A stretch of 64,000 nucleotides of DNA from Mesorhabditis belari (GCA_958450365.1 CAUEEP010000914.1:1343118-1407117), one strand, 5' to 3'; positions 1 through 10,267 are shown, numbered from the stretch's first letter. The notes: a model not told the origin generated them from the letters alone. Numbers and translations: made by a program.

Positions 1-1007
1 GGAAGGCCGAAGGTTGCCGAAGGCTGGGAAGGTTGAGAGACCGAAGTGTCGAATAATCGGGCCTCTCGTTCTTATCGGTGGAATTATGGATGCTGAAATA
101 TTAACGGAATCAATCAATCGATCCCTCACGCTAGTACAAATATGAGTCTGGCGTAGCTCTTTCAACAAGACAACGACCCAAAGCACACAAGCGGTTCGAT
201 GATGGACCGAAAAGATATCGAATCGTCGTTCTGTTCGTCTTCCAGGCTGGTTTTGCATTAATAACGTTTATCTGCTTCAGACTCCACCTTATTCTCCTGA
301 TTGCAACCCTTTTGAGCATATGTAGGCCCATAAAACGAAGTGAAACGAAACGAGACTTCTGGGGGACATTCAGGCGCTTTGAGATCTCGCTCGCCTGAAC
401 ACGCTGCCGCTTGAGCTCGAGCTTGAGCTCCCGACGCTTGAGCTCGAGCTTGAGCTGTCGGCAGCTCCCGACGCTTGAGCTGCCGGACAATCAAGGATCA
501 ATTGTCGGTGTGGAGACGTTTTGCTGAAAACAACGATACTAATATATTGAAAGTTAGTAATCATACCATAAAATAAGAAAAATACACAAAAACTATAAAA
601 ACAGGTAAACAAAAAGTGAAATGGGGCTCATAACATAATACGATGTTGTTGCGGTAATTCTTGGTCACCTGCAAGTAAGCTATGACCTGCACCTGCCAGT
701 AAGCTATGACCAATTCGTCTTGGTCTTGGTCGCCAAGACGAATGGATGCAATCATTAAAGCCCGAGATTGCCCCAACAAAATATTGAATTCTTCTTTTTT
801 CCACCACTGTAATTATTACATAGATTGGGCCTAGCATTTTCATTTGTTAATTGGGCTGCTTGTGGCAATCGATTTGGGGAAACTCGATTTGGAAAAGACT
901 CGGCTTCTCTCCAACTTCTCTTTCACCTGTTCTTGAAAGTTTTTTCATCTATCGCATTGCCATTTTGTTACATTTTGGTTTTGTTTTTCTGAATGAACCT
1001 TCAACTT
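1..1007. other. Intergenic start of window, no gene recognised
   Basis: Open frames here are short and have no recognisable protein character. The stretch holds an AGCTTG-type simple array (about 404-482) and a small duplicated motif around 664-715 in which GTAAGCTATGACC occurs twice. Nothing else could be supported. Confidence 0.5.
404..482. repeat. AGCTTG/AGCTCG simple tandem repeat
   Basis: Alternating GCTTGAGCTCGAGCTTGAGCTC blocks, palindromic because AGCT is self-complementary. It explains the low-complexity KLELKRRELK-type frames on the minus strand, which are not genes. Confidence 0.7.
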
Positions 1008-1337
1008 ATGATATCGATCAATATCTCGGCAGCCAATGAGGATCAAATTGTGCAATTCGTTTTCCTCGGCTATGGAGTAGAGTTTGTGATCTAATTGATT
1101 TGTTATTTCACGATCCCACTGTTGCATTGGTTCTGGAAGGAGAGTTTGATTCGATTTGAGAAAGATCTTCTATACACAATGATTTCGATGCTTCACCCAA
1201 ACATCCAAACGCTCTTCTTGGTCTCTATTTACAATGTGTATCCGTTTTCGATGGCTCGACTGATCTACATCTATTATCAGATCCCTGTGACTTGTGAAGT
1301 TCAGACAGAGAGTGAGATTGAGCAATAGTTTTGAGAG

Positions 1338-1495
1338 ACTAAAGGACTAGAGATCTAGAGATCTAAAGATCTAGATATCTAGAGATCTAGAGATCTAAAA
1401 CTCTAGAGATCTAAAGAACTAGAGACCTAAAGCTCTAGATCTCTAGATCTCTAGATCTCTAGATCTCTAGATCTAGATCTCTAGATCTCTAGAGA
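1338..1495. repeat. AGATCTAG tandem array, internally inverted
   Basis: About 20 copies of an 8-mer built on the palindrome AGATCT. The left half reads AGATCTAGAG and the right half CTCTAGATCT, so the array can fold on itself. It lies in an intron of the chemoreceptor pseudogene. Confidence 0.8.
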
Positions 1496-1805
1496 CCATA
1501 CCAAATCTGATTCAACCGATTCAGCATGGAACTCTTGCTTGATCCCAATGATTTTCTCTTCATCCTTTTGCATTTTTGGATGGTCGGCGAATGCAAGTTA
1601 GTGGGCTTTTTTGCAGAACATCATCAACCGATTGCTAGAAATTTGCATAGTTTCAGCCGTTCTTTCGATTCTTTTACTCGAGCGAATCATCGCCATCATC
1701 CTCGTCGACACCTACGAGAAGAAATATTATCATAAAGAGTTGAAAGCCCTACTCGTTTTCCCCTTTCTTGTGGCAGCTTTTTTCGCAAATCTCTACACCT
1801 TTGGC

Positions 1806-1932
1806 TAGTTTTGAGGCTCTAGCTCTAGAGCCTGAGGCTCAGCTCTAGCTCAGGCTCAGGCTCAGGCTCTAAGCTCAGGCTCTAGCTCAGGCTCTAGCTC
1901 AGGCTCAGGCTCTAGCTCAGGCTCTAGCTCTT
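1806..1932. repeat. CTCAGGCTCTAG tandem array
   Basis: Mixed 6- and 12-bp units of CTCAGG and CTCTAG in another intron of the chemoreceptor pseudogene. A related CTCAGG array recurs at 18995-19155. Confidence 0.8.
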
Positions 1933-2245
1933 TTAAACGGCGCTCACAATGAAGAGAATTTTCAGGTCTCATCTCAAAAATGATCACTGCGACTTTTGTA
2001 GTCTTTATCATCGTTATCGGTGGAATTGTAAGTGTGATATCGACTTCTAAAAATGCATTCATTTGTCTAGCTAGTCGGTTTTATGATCTCGATAAATGAG
2101 AGAAAAATTCGAAAGCGATACTCGTCGAATTACACCCTATCGAGGAGATATCAGCTGACAGAAAACGCGAAATCGATGCAGGTTAGATAGAAGATCGGGA
2201 AGAAAGCCTACTTTTAACATTTAACATTTAACATTAACATTAAGT

Positions 2246-2430
2246 CAAAAAGGATTGCTTGTAAGGATTGCTTGTAAGGATTGTTGGAAGGATTGCTTGT
2301 AGGGATTGCTTGTAGGGATTGCTTGTAGGGATTGCTTGTAAGGATTGCTTGTAAGGATTGCTTGTAAGGATTGCTTGTAGGGATTGCTTGGAAGGATTGC
2401 TTGGAAGGATTGCTTGTAGGGATTGTTTTA
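2246..2430. repeat. 13-bp tandem array (AAGGATTGCTTGT)
   Basis: About 14 copies of AAGGATTGCTTGT with occasional GGG or GGAAGG variants. Confidence 0.85.
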
Positions 2431-2741
2431 AATGATTTCTTGTAAAGACCTCTTTCATAAAAATGTTTATTCGTTATTTTGAAACTTGAGTTTTTCAGCT
2501 ATTTTACGATAGAATTCTTTCAATTTTTGCTAATATTAAACGAGTAAAATAAACGCTAATAATCTAGTATTTAATAATGTAAACAGCATATACTTCATGG
2601 AGGGAATACAGATTTTACGAGCGTACAAACGTCATTACTATTCCAGCTATTTCAGCTGCTCGTTTCTAGCCGATTCACCACAAAAAGGGCTCAGATTTTA
2701 ACGATAATACGATTTTAACGATTTTAACGATCATGTGTCTA

Positions 2742-2958
2742 CCGTATTTTCTCTAATAGTAGTGCACCCAGAGCGTCGCCTAAATTCCTCGAAATCTCGA
2801 GAACCGCTTATCAGAACCTATCGATGTGGGGTCGGAAAATGTAGCTGACGATGAGATCTTGACGATGATTAGAGTGTTGAGCTTCTGGGAAAAATTAGAA
2901 ACTGTAAAATAGGCATCAACTCGACGGGGAAAATTAGAGACTATTAGAGAAAATACGG
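2742..2958 (+). mobile_element. MITE, CCGTATTTTCTC family, copy 1
   Basis: Terminal inverted repeats begin CCGTATTTTCTCTAATAG and end CTATTAGAGAAAATACGG. They are flanked by TA on both sides, as expected for a Tc1/mariner-type target duplication. The interior matches the copies at 6964-7153 and 37311-37529, sharing the landmark AACCTATCGATGTGGGGTCG. It has no coding capacity, so it is a non-autonomous element. Confidence 0.85.
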
Positions 2959-3028
2959 TATTATATTAGGTTTTTCGGATATAAACGAGCGTTTGCACTG
3001 CTTAACTCATTATTTGTGAAGAAGCATT

Positions 3029-3130
3029 GATAGAACAATTTAATAGAAGCGTTAATAGAACAACCTAATAGAAGTATTGATAGAAGCATTGATAGAACAA
3101 CATAATAGAAGCGACATAGACCTAATAGAC
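3029..3130. repeat. Imperfect repeat of ATAGAAGCATTGATAGAAC
   Basis: Four to five diverged copies of an approximately 20-bp unit. Confidence 0.6.
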
Positions 3131-3339
3131 CAAGAGCTCGACATAACAATGAATTTGATCAAACAACACTGTTGTTGCTTGTCTTTTTCCTGTTTCTCTA
3201 TTTATATTCTACAAACGAGAGCTCTTCTACCCAAGCAATCCCATGGCTGAGCCGTTTTTTTGACTTTAGCATTGCATTGCATTGCTAAATGAGTTAAACT
3301 TCTTTCCAAACTTCTTTCCAAACATAAACTCCTTTCTAG

Positions 3340-3612
3340 ATGCTGACTCGATTAATGGGTTTCCTCGTCATTTCCACTTTTGTCTATGGAACGCTTTTCT
3401 ACCCGAATTCCACGTTAAGCTACAGTTGGAAAACGAGAAACATTTCTGGTATCGGTCTCGGATTCGCCGAGGGATTGTATGTCTCTCTGTTCAAGTTGTT
3501 CTTCAAAAGAGTTAAGAAACACCTTAGTCCAGACGATCTACTTTTTGATTGGCACCCGGGAACTTCGTCATCATCTATTGAAGGCTCTTGGAAAGAGGTT
3601 TCAACTAAACAG
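3340..3612 (+). CDS. Candidate exon of unrecognised membrane protein
   Basis: The frame opens at an ATG directly preceded by a TTTCTAG acceptor, a typical nematode trans-splice or exon start. It runs 91 codons to a plausible donor, ACAG|GTGCAG. The first 20 residues (MLTRLMGFLVISTFVYGTLF) form a hydrophobic segment followed by YPNSTLSYSWKTRN and later an FKRVKKHL basic patch. The opening is faintly reminiscent of REEP/TB2-DP1 proteins (hydrophobic start, YPxxxS, then KTRN), but the continuation does not match what I know of that family. No downstream exon was found, so it may be a fragment. Confidence 0.3.
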
Positions 3613-3969
3613 GTGCAGATGTTGATAAACCTTGATCGATTCATCAACCTTGATTGGTTTCTCTTATCAATAGATCAATAGACAGAGATCAATAGACACT
3701 AAAAAAATCTACCGTTAATCTTCTATTAGAATGACATGTCATTCTATTGAAAGTTCTCATACTAATAGAAGAAATACGGTCTCACAGAATCCCCTCTGTT
3801 CAAACAATCTTCTCAGTCTAGTCTAAGGATTTAGAGCAAACATTTGGCAACTATATTACTGGAATTACTATATTACTATTTGCTGAATAGATATAAAAGC
3901 GCATTGCAGAACGAGTGTGATCAACGAAACTCCACAAATGTTAGCTCGAGTCGTCGATGTTCGCGGGAA

Positions 3970-4048
3970 AGTGGGGATCATTGAGGAATCATTGAGGAAT
4001 CTTTGAGGAATCTTTGAGGAATCTTTGAGGAATCTTTGAGGAATCATT
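3970..4048. repeat. 11-bp tandem array (AATCTTTGAGG)
   Basis: Seven copies, the first two and the last reading AATCATT. Confidence 0.8.
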
Positions 4049-4117
4049 TGACAATCTTTTCAGTGAAAAAGAGCGAGAACTCTTGAAAAAAGGGTCCTTT
4101 TGGTCACCCTCTATCTA

Positions 4118-4637
4118 TTAGGTTGATGCATAAGTCTTTTTGTTCCTTTTCGTCTGCCGTTTCAAGCCAACAAATGCACCAATTAAACTACGGTTGATTT
4201 CATTAGAAAAACCAATTATTTTTCTGCAAAATAACATTAAAACGGGTTTAAAAATATTTAATGCCTGGATTTTCTTGAGAGTATGAAGTCGGGTAGTCAA
4301 AAAGGGCTAACTCGATGATGCGGTTTAGACACCTTAGTTAAAGAAAACCTATCTTCGTGTCAATAGATAAAAGATAGAGAAAAAAAAGTTTGATATTTCG
4401 CCAAAATTTCAGAGAAATTCATTCAGCCAATTTTTCCGTAGAGTTTTTTATAGATTTTTACGAAAAAGGCGTTTTTCACTCTCGAATTTGCTTGAAAGTG
4501 AACCGAAATTCATTTAAAAAGATGGAAATTGAACCAAAAAACCCTTTTTTTATAGAGCAAACTATAGATTAATTCGTGAATTTGTTACTTTTTAACAGAA
4601 GTACGAAAAAAACGAAAAGACTTATGCATCAACCTAA
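4118..4637. mobile_element. mariner-type MITE, TTAGGTTGATGCATAAG family
   Basis: The 520-bp element starts TTAGGTTGATGCATAAGTC and ends GACTTATGCATCAACCTAA, with TA on both sides. Imperfect inverted similarity continues inward for roughly 100 bp. The first bases match the end type of the mariner copy at 33554-34435 and the general mariner terminus as I know it. It encodes no transposase. Relatives lie at 4863-4980, 42465-42600, 49390-49600 and 63636-63773. Confidence 0.8.
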
Positions 4638-4710
4638 TATTTAGAAGTTAAATCGTTAAACTTGACTTAAACTAAAGAATAAGTCTACTTAAGCATATCC
4701 AAATCCTTAC

Positions 4711-4852
4711 CTTGTTTGCTCGATCAATCAGATTCCTTTCCATTTCTTCTCGTTGTTGTTGAGCGCTGGGAACGTCTCGATTCAGCTCAGGTTCGGTAAT
4801 GTTTGCTGAAGGTGGCGTGGAGCGAGAGGTCGATGTTTTAGCTCCGGAACCC
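4711..4852 (-). CDS. Candidate exon, unrecognised Ser/Thr-rich protein
   Basis: On the minus strand an ATTCAG acceptor opens a 47-codon frame that ends at a good donor (AACAAG|GTAAGG). The peptide starts GSGAKTSTSRSTPPSANI and ends in a polar helix (QQQREEMERNLIDRANK). Composition and both splice sites look genuine. The neighbouring exons were not found; a MITE sits on each side, so the rest of the gene may lie in disrupted sequence. No function assigned. Confidence 0.4.
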
Positions 4853-4862
4853 TGAATTTGAA

Positions 4863-4980
4863 ATGACCGTAAAGCAAAGTTTCACCAGGTCCAAAAGAAG
4901 TACGAAAAACATTTCAGCTGCTACAGAAGCTACTAACAGAAGTACGAAAAAAACGAAAAGACTTATGCATCAACCTAATA
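4863..4980. mobile_element. Partial end of the 4118-4637 MITE family
   Basis: The last 45 bp repeat the right end of the element at 4118-4637, ending GACTTATGCATCAACCTAA. There is no matching left terminus, so this is a truncated copy. Confidence 0.65.
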
Positions 4981-5021
4981 TAAAAGAGAAATTCCTTATC
5001 AAGTCAAGAGATCAATTCATT

Positions 5022-5683
5022 GGTACTTGTGGAGTATCCGGGGGGGTCTTTCAATATCCGGGGGGGTAAAATTTTAAGATCCGGGGGGGTAAAATTTTAT
5101 ATACGTTATACACGACCCCTTTTAAAGATATTCAGCCGCTTAAGTGATTTGGTGGCAATTTCCCTTCAAATGTAAAGATATTCAATTTATTCGAGGTGAT
5201 TACTTGATTACGTGATTCGAGGTGATACTCGATCAAAAAACGTAACTTCTACGAAATTTTTTTATGTCATTATTAGAAATGTTGATAATATCCTAGTTGG
5301 CGGCAAACATTTTCACACTAAATTGATGAAATTCTATTTAAAACGCTAAAATTAACGCAAAATGATATAAGTTTAAAGGTTTAAGTTTAAGGGTTTAACA
5401 AAAGGTTAAACATTTGCCTCAAGAATTTTATTTTTAGTTACAAAGCCTATGTAAATGTAAAAGTAAATGTAAAATTTCACGGAATTTGCGTTAATCTATT
5501 GATCTTTAGACCATTAATCAGATCATGAGCAATATTTTCGTTCTTCTTTTAAACTCTGAAAGCGATAGGTGCAAAAGATTGATAAAAGTAGCAGAATGGT
5601 CAAAAAGTTTAAAAAAAAGTATAAAAAAGTTAAAATTTTGCCCCCCGGATATTGAAAGACCCCCCGGATACTCCACAAGTACC
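5022..5683. mobile_element. 662-bp element with G-run ends and 8-bp target duplication
   Basis: The inverted ends begin GGTACTTGTGGAGTATCC and continue through short blocks of a GGGGGG run followed by TCTTTCAATATCC or TAAAATTTTA. The left end has three such blocks and the right end two. The element is flanked on both sides by the direct repeat AATTCATT (5014-5021 and 5684-5691). An 8-bp duplication fits hAT, P or Merlin-like transposition rather than Tc1/mariner. The interior is AT-rich with no transposase, so this is a non-autonomous element. Confidence 0.8.
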
Positions 5684-5993
5684 AATTCATTTGCATGTAA
5701 AATAGGAGAGCACCGAATTTTACACTTAAGTTGAATCCGAAATTGTATCCGTAGTATCCGAAATTGAAATATTCACAAGGGAAGAATGTCCCCCGTGGCC
5801 TTTTCCGATGATATATAGACCATTCGGCGCAGAATTTTACGCTGATTCCAATGATGTGAAAATTAGCTACCGAATGGCGCGTAATCACCGCCAAACTGGC
5901 ATTGAGGTTTTGAGCCTCTCGTTTTAAGCCGATTTTTTTCGACACAACCGTGCATCGGTGGCCGATGGGTTGCATTGGCGTTCATTTGATTAC

Positions 5994-6313
5994 GGCGCTC
6001 CTTTAAGCGGCGCTCCTTTAAGCGGCGCTCCTTTAAGCGGCGCTCCTTTAAGCGGCGCTCCTTTAAGCGGCGCTCCTTTAAGCGGCGCTCCTTTAAGCGG
6101 CGCTCCTTTAAGCGGCGCTCCTTTAAGCGGCGCTCCTTTAAGCGGCGCTCCTTTAAGCGGCGCTCCTTTAAGCGGCGCTCCTTTAAGCGGCGCTCCTTTA
6201 AGCGGCGCTCCTTTTAAGCGGCGCTCCTTTAAGCGGCGCTCCTTTAAGCGGCGCTCCTTTAAGCGGCGCTCCTTTAAGCGGCGCTCCTTTAAGCGGCGCT
6301 CCTTTAAGCGGCG
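5994..6313. repeat. 15-bp tandem array (GGCGCTCCTTTAAGC)
   Basis: About 21 nearly perfect copies, with a single extra T near 6214. Because 15 is a multiple of 3, long repetitive frames (GAPLS and FKRRS repeats) stay open on both strands. The 1-nt slip in the middle and lack of flanking conserved sequence argue against coding. Confidence 0.9.
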
Positions 6314-6339
6314 CCTCAGAAAATCTTTTGTCTTTTCAG

Positions 6340-6405
6340 ACTCTCTACACCGGCAGCAATCAGAATGATTATTTCGCTCAACTGGTGACTCAATGGGAAT
6401 CGTGA
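6340..6405 (+). CDS. Candidate C-terminal exon, unrecognised
   Basis: A TTTTCAG acceptor opens 21 codons (TLYTGSNQNDYFAQLVTQWE and a final S) to a TGA. The composition is protein-like, but I found no convincing upstream exon; the 15-bp array fills the sequence just before it. It could be a chance frame. Confidence 0.25.
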   Translation, partial: TLYTGSNQNDYFAQLVTQWES

Positions 6406-6887
6406 GAAACAATGAACTCATCAAACTTTGATTATCTAGGCTATACAAATAAACATTTCTAATCACGTATTTGACGTAAAATTTTTTAAAAATAGTGATC
6501 ATTATAATTGTTTTTTTTAGTTTTCTCATTTTAAAATCACTAAAGATTCAGAAAAACTGTGATTTAGTTATATGCTTCTGGATGGACTGATGATTATTCT
6601 TCCTGATTTAGTTATATGCTTGCTGCTACTCCGATTTCGAAGCTCGGCTACAGAATCTGGGCATTAAAGGCAATGGTGGTGTTGAAAGAGGAACTGGTAT
6701 TGGCTGGTATTGGCTGGTATTGGCTTTGTTAAGCTGGTGAACCGTAGAAACTCTAGATTACCCTAGAAAAAGTAAAAAAAATGCAAAAAACATGTCCCTC
6801 TCCTTAAAACGAACCCGCATTCTCGTCCAAACTCTCAATCAACACTTTCACATCACATCGAATCGTGTTATCACAGACGATATCACG

Positions 6888-6948
6888 GAAATCCATCAAA
6901 TCCATTAAATCCATCAAATCCATCAAATCCATCAAATCCATTCAATCA
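6888..6948. repeat. 9-bp tandem array (ATCCATCAA)
   Basis: Six to seven copies of AAATCCATC with ATTAA and ATTCA variants. Confidence 0.8.
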
Positions 6949-6963
6949 CATCAAACCCCGTCT

Positions 6964-7153
6964 CGAGCGTTGCCTAAATTCCTCGAGATCTCGAGAACCG
7001 CTTATCAGAACCTATCGATGTGGGGTCGGAAAATGTAGCTGACGATGAGATCTTGACGATGATTAGAGGGTTGAGCTTCTGGGAAAAATTAGAAACTGTA
7101 AAATAGGCATCAACTCGGCTCATCGGGGTGCACTACTATTAGAGAAAATACGG
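6964..7153 (+). mobile_element. MITE, CCGTATTTTCTC family, copy 2 (left end lost)
   Basis: Interior and right end match the copy at 2742-2958, ending GAGAAAATACGG followed by TA. The left inverted terminus is missing and the copy begins at the GAGCGTTGCC interior landmark. Confidence 0.8.
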
Positions 7154-7310
7154 TATCATCGACACAAAGTCATGTTGTCTTGCTGGTGGATATATGAAAT
7201 ATCAACGGGCTTATCTATTACGTTATTAAAGTCTGTAAAAACTTCAAGCCTCAAGCCTTAGCTCTCCATTTCCTATGTTCTTTTGTTGTTTGTATAACTT
7301 ATTTTTGTAA

Positions 7311-7525
7311 TTTTTATTTCTTTACTTCAAAAGCAAGTATTAGCAAAAGCAAAGCAAAACGCTGAAAAATAAAGTAAAGATTCGGTTCCTTATCTCACTA
7401 AATTCGGTTCCTTATCTCTTCAAATTTGGGTAAAGATAAACGGCATTAATCGCAATGACAATTCAATCAAATCAGGGACAGAATTTGGGTATTGCAATAC
7501 AATATATTGTCCAAGACGATAACCT
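7311..7525 (-). pseudogene. Decayed relic of an Argonaute gene 3' end
   Basis: Read on the plus strand this region parallels the 3' end of the right-arm Argonaute (about 57040-57175) in the same order. It has TTTATTTCTTTACTTC then CAAGTATTAGCAAAA, then a CGCTGAAAAA match, then GCATTAATCGCAATGA, then CCAATC/CAATCAAATCAGG around the stop codon, then TGTCCAAGACGA. There are many substitutions and small insertions. The match covers the final codons, stop and 3' UTR of the Argonaute; upstream coding sequence is gone. It implies an older paralogous copy elsewhere on this chromosome. Confidence 0.65.
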
Positions 7526-8495
7526 AGAACAAGAGACATTCAGTTAGTTTATATAGCATCTAGAATCTTGTTATATAGCATTGGTTTTTATCCGATTGGC
7601 TCAATCTCAAGTATCCGATTGACTGAATGACTTCACACTTATAGAAAAGAGAAAATTTGAATCAGAATCTCTGAGCTGGTACTATCTGGTGGAAAGTCTT
7701 CTTTTAAACAAGGCTTGTTAAGGCTAAATAAGGCAGCTTTTTTTGCTTGTAGCAAAAAAAAGCTGCCTTTGCTTTGCAGGTTTTTTTTGTTTCGGATTTA
7801 TTGATTCAATTCCAAGAATTATTGATTCAATTTATTGATTTATTGAATCAATAAATCAATAAATCAATTTATTGATTTATTGATTCAATTCCAAGTCAAT
7901 AACGTCAAATAGCGCGATAGAACTAGAAAATGATCATAAAGCGCAAAAAAAGTATTCATCGTATTTGATTGACGCTGACTTCTCATTGTTGATCTCATTG
8001 TTGATCTTTTCACAGGCCTCGACGAAGCTTTTTCTCATTGCCTTCGTATCCGAGAAGCTAAAATTACAGATTGACAAAAGATTACGTTAAAAATAGAAGA
8101 TAATAGGTACTAGAATAGGTACTATAATAGGTAATAAACTTCGCGGAAACCCCTTTAACTCGATTCGGTCAGATTGTATCTTTTGATTTGTTTTGTTGAT
8201 ATTGTTTTGACTGTTTTACCAACGTTATTTTACTTTTTCCGGGGTAATCAAGCATGATGAATCTATTTTTAATATTTTTAGACCAATTCTGAACAATTTT
8301 TATTGATATTTTAATAAGCTAGCTGAAGATTTACTTCTGTAGTGTTGCTTAGCTTAAAAATGAAGAGAGAAGCAAAATACAAAGGGATAATTTGTTCAAA
8401 AGATTCTAAAAACATCATCAATCGATGCTTAAGAAGAATAAGTATTTGATTACCCCAGGAAACGTAAAACAAGATTAGAAAAAACACGTCTAGAA
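7526..8495. other. Intergenic AT-rich stretch
   Basis: It holds a perfect-looking hairpin at about 7729-7770 (AAGGCAGC ... GCTGCCTT around a T/A run) and a TTGATTTA-type inverted repeat at 7795-7885. A short exon-like frame at about 7990-8060 could not be tied to a gene. Confidence 0.4.
7795..7885. repeat. TTATTGATT direct and inverted repeat
   Basis: Blocks of TTATTGATTCAATT are followed by the complementary AATCAATAAATCAA and then the forward form again, giving a self-complementary AT-rich segment. Confidence 0.6.
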
Positions 8496-9566
8496 TCAGG
8501 GTCTGACCAAGTCTGATCGAAGTGCCTCCACGAAGTTTATTAGCACCAGATAATGAAATCTAATAAATCTCTGAACCTGCAAGACATTGTGGACTTCATT
8601 GGTAACTTTGTCGAGCTTTTTCTCCAAACGAATGAGCCGGGTGTCGGTTTGTGAAACACTTGAAGAAGAGGCTTCTTGATTAGCTTCGAGCTGTTCTTGA
8701 TCTTCCACTTCATGCGACTGCAAAGAAAAAAAATGGTATAATTCTAACTAGAAAGAGTTACCAAAGAGTTGATACTGACGTTGCCAACACTTATAGAGAT
8801 CGATGAGCCTGATTCCGAGTCGTCTTCTTCGTCCGTGGCCCACAATTTCTTTTCAACCTCGAGGAGTGCACGTCTCACCACTTTTGCCCAGGCTTTTTCA
8901 GTGAACTAAGGTTTTCATAAATTAAATTAAGAAAATAGAACATACATGGTACATCGGGAAGACAAGGTGGAATTGCGCGAGGAGATGCTGTCGATCGGCT
9001 TGTTGAAGGTCGTCCCGAGTGAGCAACCATACGACAGCAGTGCGGCTTTTCAAGCTTTGTTTCCGTGCCACTAAACAAAAAGGTTTATTATAGCTAGATT
9101 AAAAAATAACCAATTTAGCTTTTAGTCAATACTTGTATAACAACTTGTAGAACAACTTGTAGAACAACTTGTAGAACAACTTGTATAACAACACTGTTAA
9201 CAACACTGTTAACAACTTGTATAACAACACTGTTAACAACTTGTATAACAACACTGTTAACAACTTGTATAACAACACTGTTAACAACACTGTTAACAAC
9301 TTGTATAACAACACTGTTAACAACACTGCTAACAACACTGTTAACAACACTGTTAACAACAGCACAGGTTCAATATATTAATCACCTTTCATCTCCGGTA
9401 AAAGCTAAGTTAGTTAGTTAATTGAAAATGAAAAACGATTAACAAAAATAAGCAATCAAGTGAAAAATAAGCAACAATAACAACAAAACTAAGTGTTAAA
9501 AACAAAGAAAAGAAAAAAACTTACTAATAAAGGTGAAGAGCTTGCGAATAAAGATAAAGCTGTCAT
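8496..9566 (-). CDS. Small unrecognised protein with C-terminal coiled coil
   Basis: Five exons join in consistent phase: 9525-9566, 9386-9404 (19 nt), 8946-9070, 8780-8905 and 8496-8717. All have GT/AG sites. The product is about 177 residues. It begins MTALSLFASSSPLL and passes through a basic/aliphatic stretch (SRTAVVWLLTRDDLQQADRQ). It then has FTEKAWAKVVRRALLEVEKK followed by an acidic-serine run (TDEEDDSESGSS), and ends in a heptad-like helix (RLIRLEKKLDKVTNEVHNVL). The final part (after VLQ) could instead be spliced out. I do not recognise the family. It lies 0.9 kb downstream of the MKS-6 stop on the same strand, with a large tandem array in intron 2, so it could be a downstream operon gene. 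Confidence 0.5.
9133..9362. repeat. 12-bp tandem array (AACAACACTGTT / AACAACTTGTAT)
   Basis: About 19 copies alternating two related 12-mers. It lies in intron 2 of the small gene at 8496-9566. The array leaves frames open on both strands that are repeat artefacts. Confidence 0.85.
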
Positions 9567-9763
9567 CTTGATTTCCTTTTATTTGATCTTTAAATGAAAA
9601 TTTTACATTTTAGATCCAAATTTTAAATTTTAGAGGCTAGCAATTCTAGCTGGAAATCAAAATTTTATGTTTAAATAGTTCTCTATTTTAGTGTGAGTGA
9701 AAGATTATCGAAATGGATGAGGTGGAGGGGACAAAGGGACACAACAAATACAGTAACAGAGCT

Positions 9764-9960
9764 TTATTCAAGCCTTCTCAATAATGAAGCCTTCTCAATA
9801 ATGAAGCCTTCTCAATAATGAAGCCTTCTCAATAATCAAGTCTTATCAATAATGAAGCCTTCTCAATAATGAAGCCTTATCAATAATCAAGCCTTATCAA
9901 TAATCAAGCCTTATCAATAATCAAGTCTTATCAATAATCAAGCCTTATCAAGCCTTATCC
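9764..9960. repeat. 17-bp tandem array (GAAGCCTTCTCAATAAT)
   Basis: About 11 copies, drifting to CAAGCCTTATCAATAAT in the right half. Confidence 0.85.
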
Positions 9961-10267
9961 AGCTTTATTATTACAATAGGAATAAAGTCTCCGTTTTATC
10001 TCCATTTCTCATTTTATCAGTTTTATCTTTTTTCTCGTTATAACTCAAATTCTATGTGCATTCTATGTGCGTTTTGAAGCTAACTGAAAAGAAATAGGGC
10101 TTAGAAATGGTGTCTTGCGCTCTTGGGCTTCTCATCAGTATCATTTTAAGCGAAAAGCGGGCATATCATAGAATAAACTAACGACAATTAAAATGTCTTA
10201 TGTACGGATTTTTTGGAAGCTAGTCGAATAGTCAAAAAGGAGGTTTAAAGTCAATGCGCCGGATAAT

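Larger units (their letters stand above)
1008..2175 (+). pseudogene. Sra/Sre-superfamily 7TM chemoreceptor pseudogene
   Basis: Reading from ATG 1008, the conceptual peptide has several hydrophobic segments in three blocks: 1008-1320, about 1600-1808 and 1980-2175. Block 2 contains LLLERIIAIILVDTYEKK, resembling the ERxxA...YE signature of nematode sra/sre/srab chemoreceptors. Block 3 ends in LSRRYQLTENAKSM, resembling the LSxRxQLxEN motif at the start of a late helix in the same superfamily. Two lesions are visible. An in-frame TAA lies at 1092-1094 inside a membrane segment (VEFVI*LICYF). An apparent 1-nt insertion near 2095 (GATAAATGAG) breaks the frame before the LSRRYQ motif. The third-block downstream region has no recognisable C-terminus. 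Introns carry AGATCTAG and CTCAGG arrays. The lesions could be assembly indels, but two in one gene favour decay. Family membership is judged from remembered motifs. Confidence 0.5.
2176..3339. other. Repeat-rich intergenic stretch
   Basis: No coding exon could be supported. The stretch holds a 13-bp array, one complete MITE of the CCGTATTTTCTC family and an imperfect GAAGCATTGATAGAAC repeat at about 3029-3130. Confidence 0.5.
6406..7310. other. Intergenic stretch with array and MITE fragment
   Basis: It contains a 9-bp ATCCATCAA array (about 6888-6948) and a 5'-truncated MITE (6964-7153). A 46-codon minus-strand frame ending at 6804 is partly repeat-derived (MDL repeats) and is not called as a gene. 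Confidence 0.45.

Noticed and set aside
5523..5975. 150-codon minus-strand frame
   Set aside because: It runs through the right end of the transposable element at 5022-5683 and shows no recognisable domain; chance frame in AT-rich DNA.
5958..6529. Long repetitive frames (GAPLS, FKRRS, LKERR repeats) on both strands
   Set aside because: They come wholly from the 15-bp array, which keeps all frames open; the frame slips inside the array and no family or splice support exists.
6804..6945. 46-codon minus-strand ORF ending LIESLDENAGSF
   Set aside because: The end is protein-like but the start is the 9-bp repeat and no splice or family support was found.
8222..8472. Possible inverted pair around GGGGTAATCAA and TTGATTACCCC
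   Set aside because: Only about 25 bp match imperfectly and no target duplication is evident.
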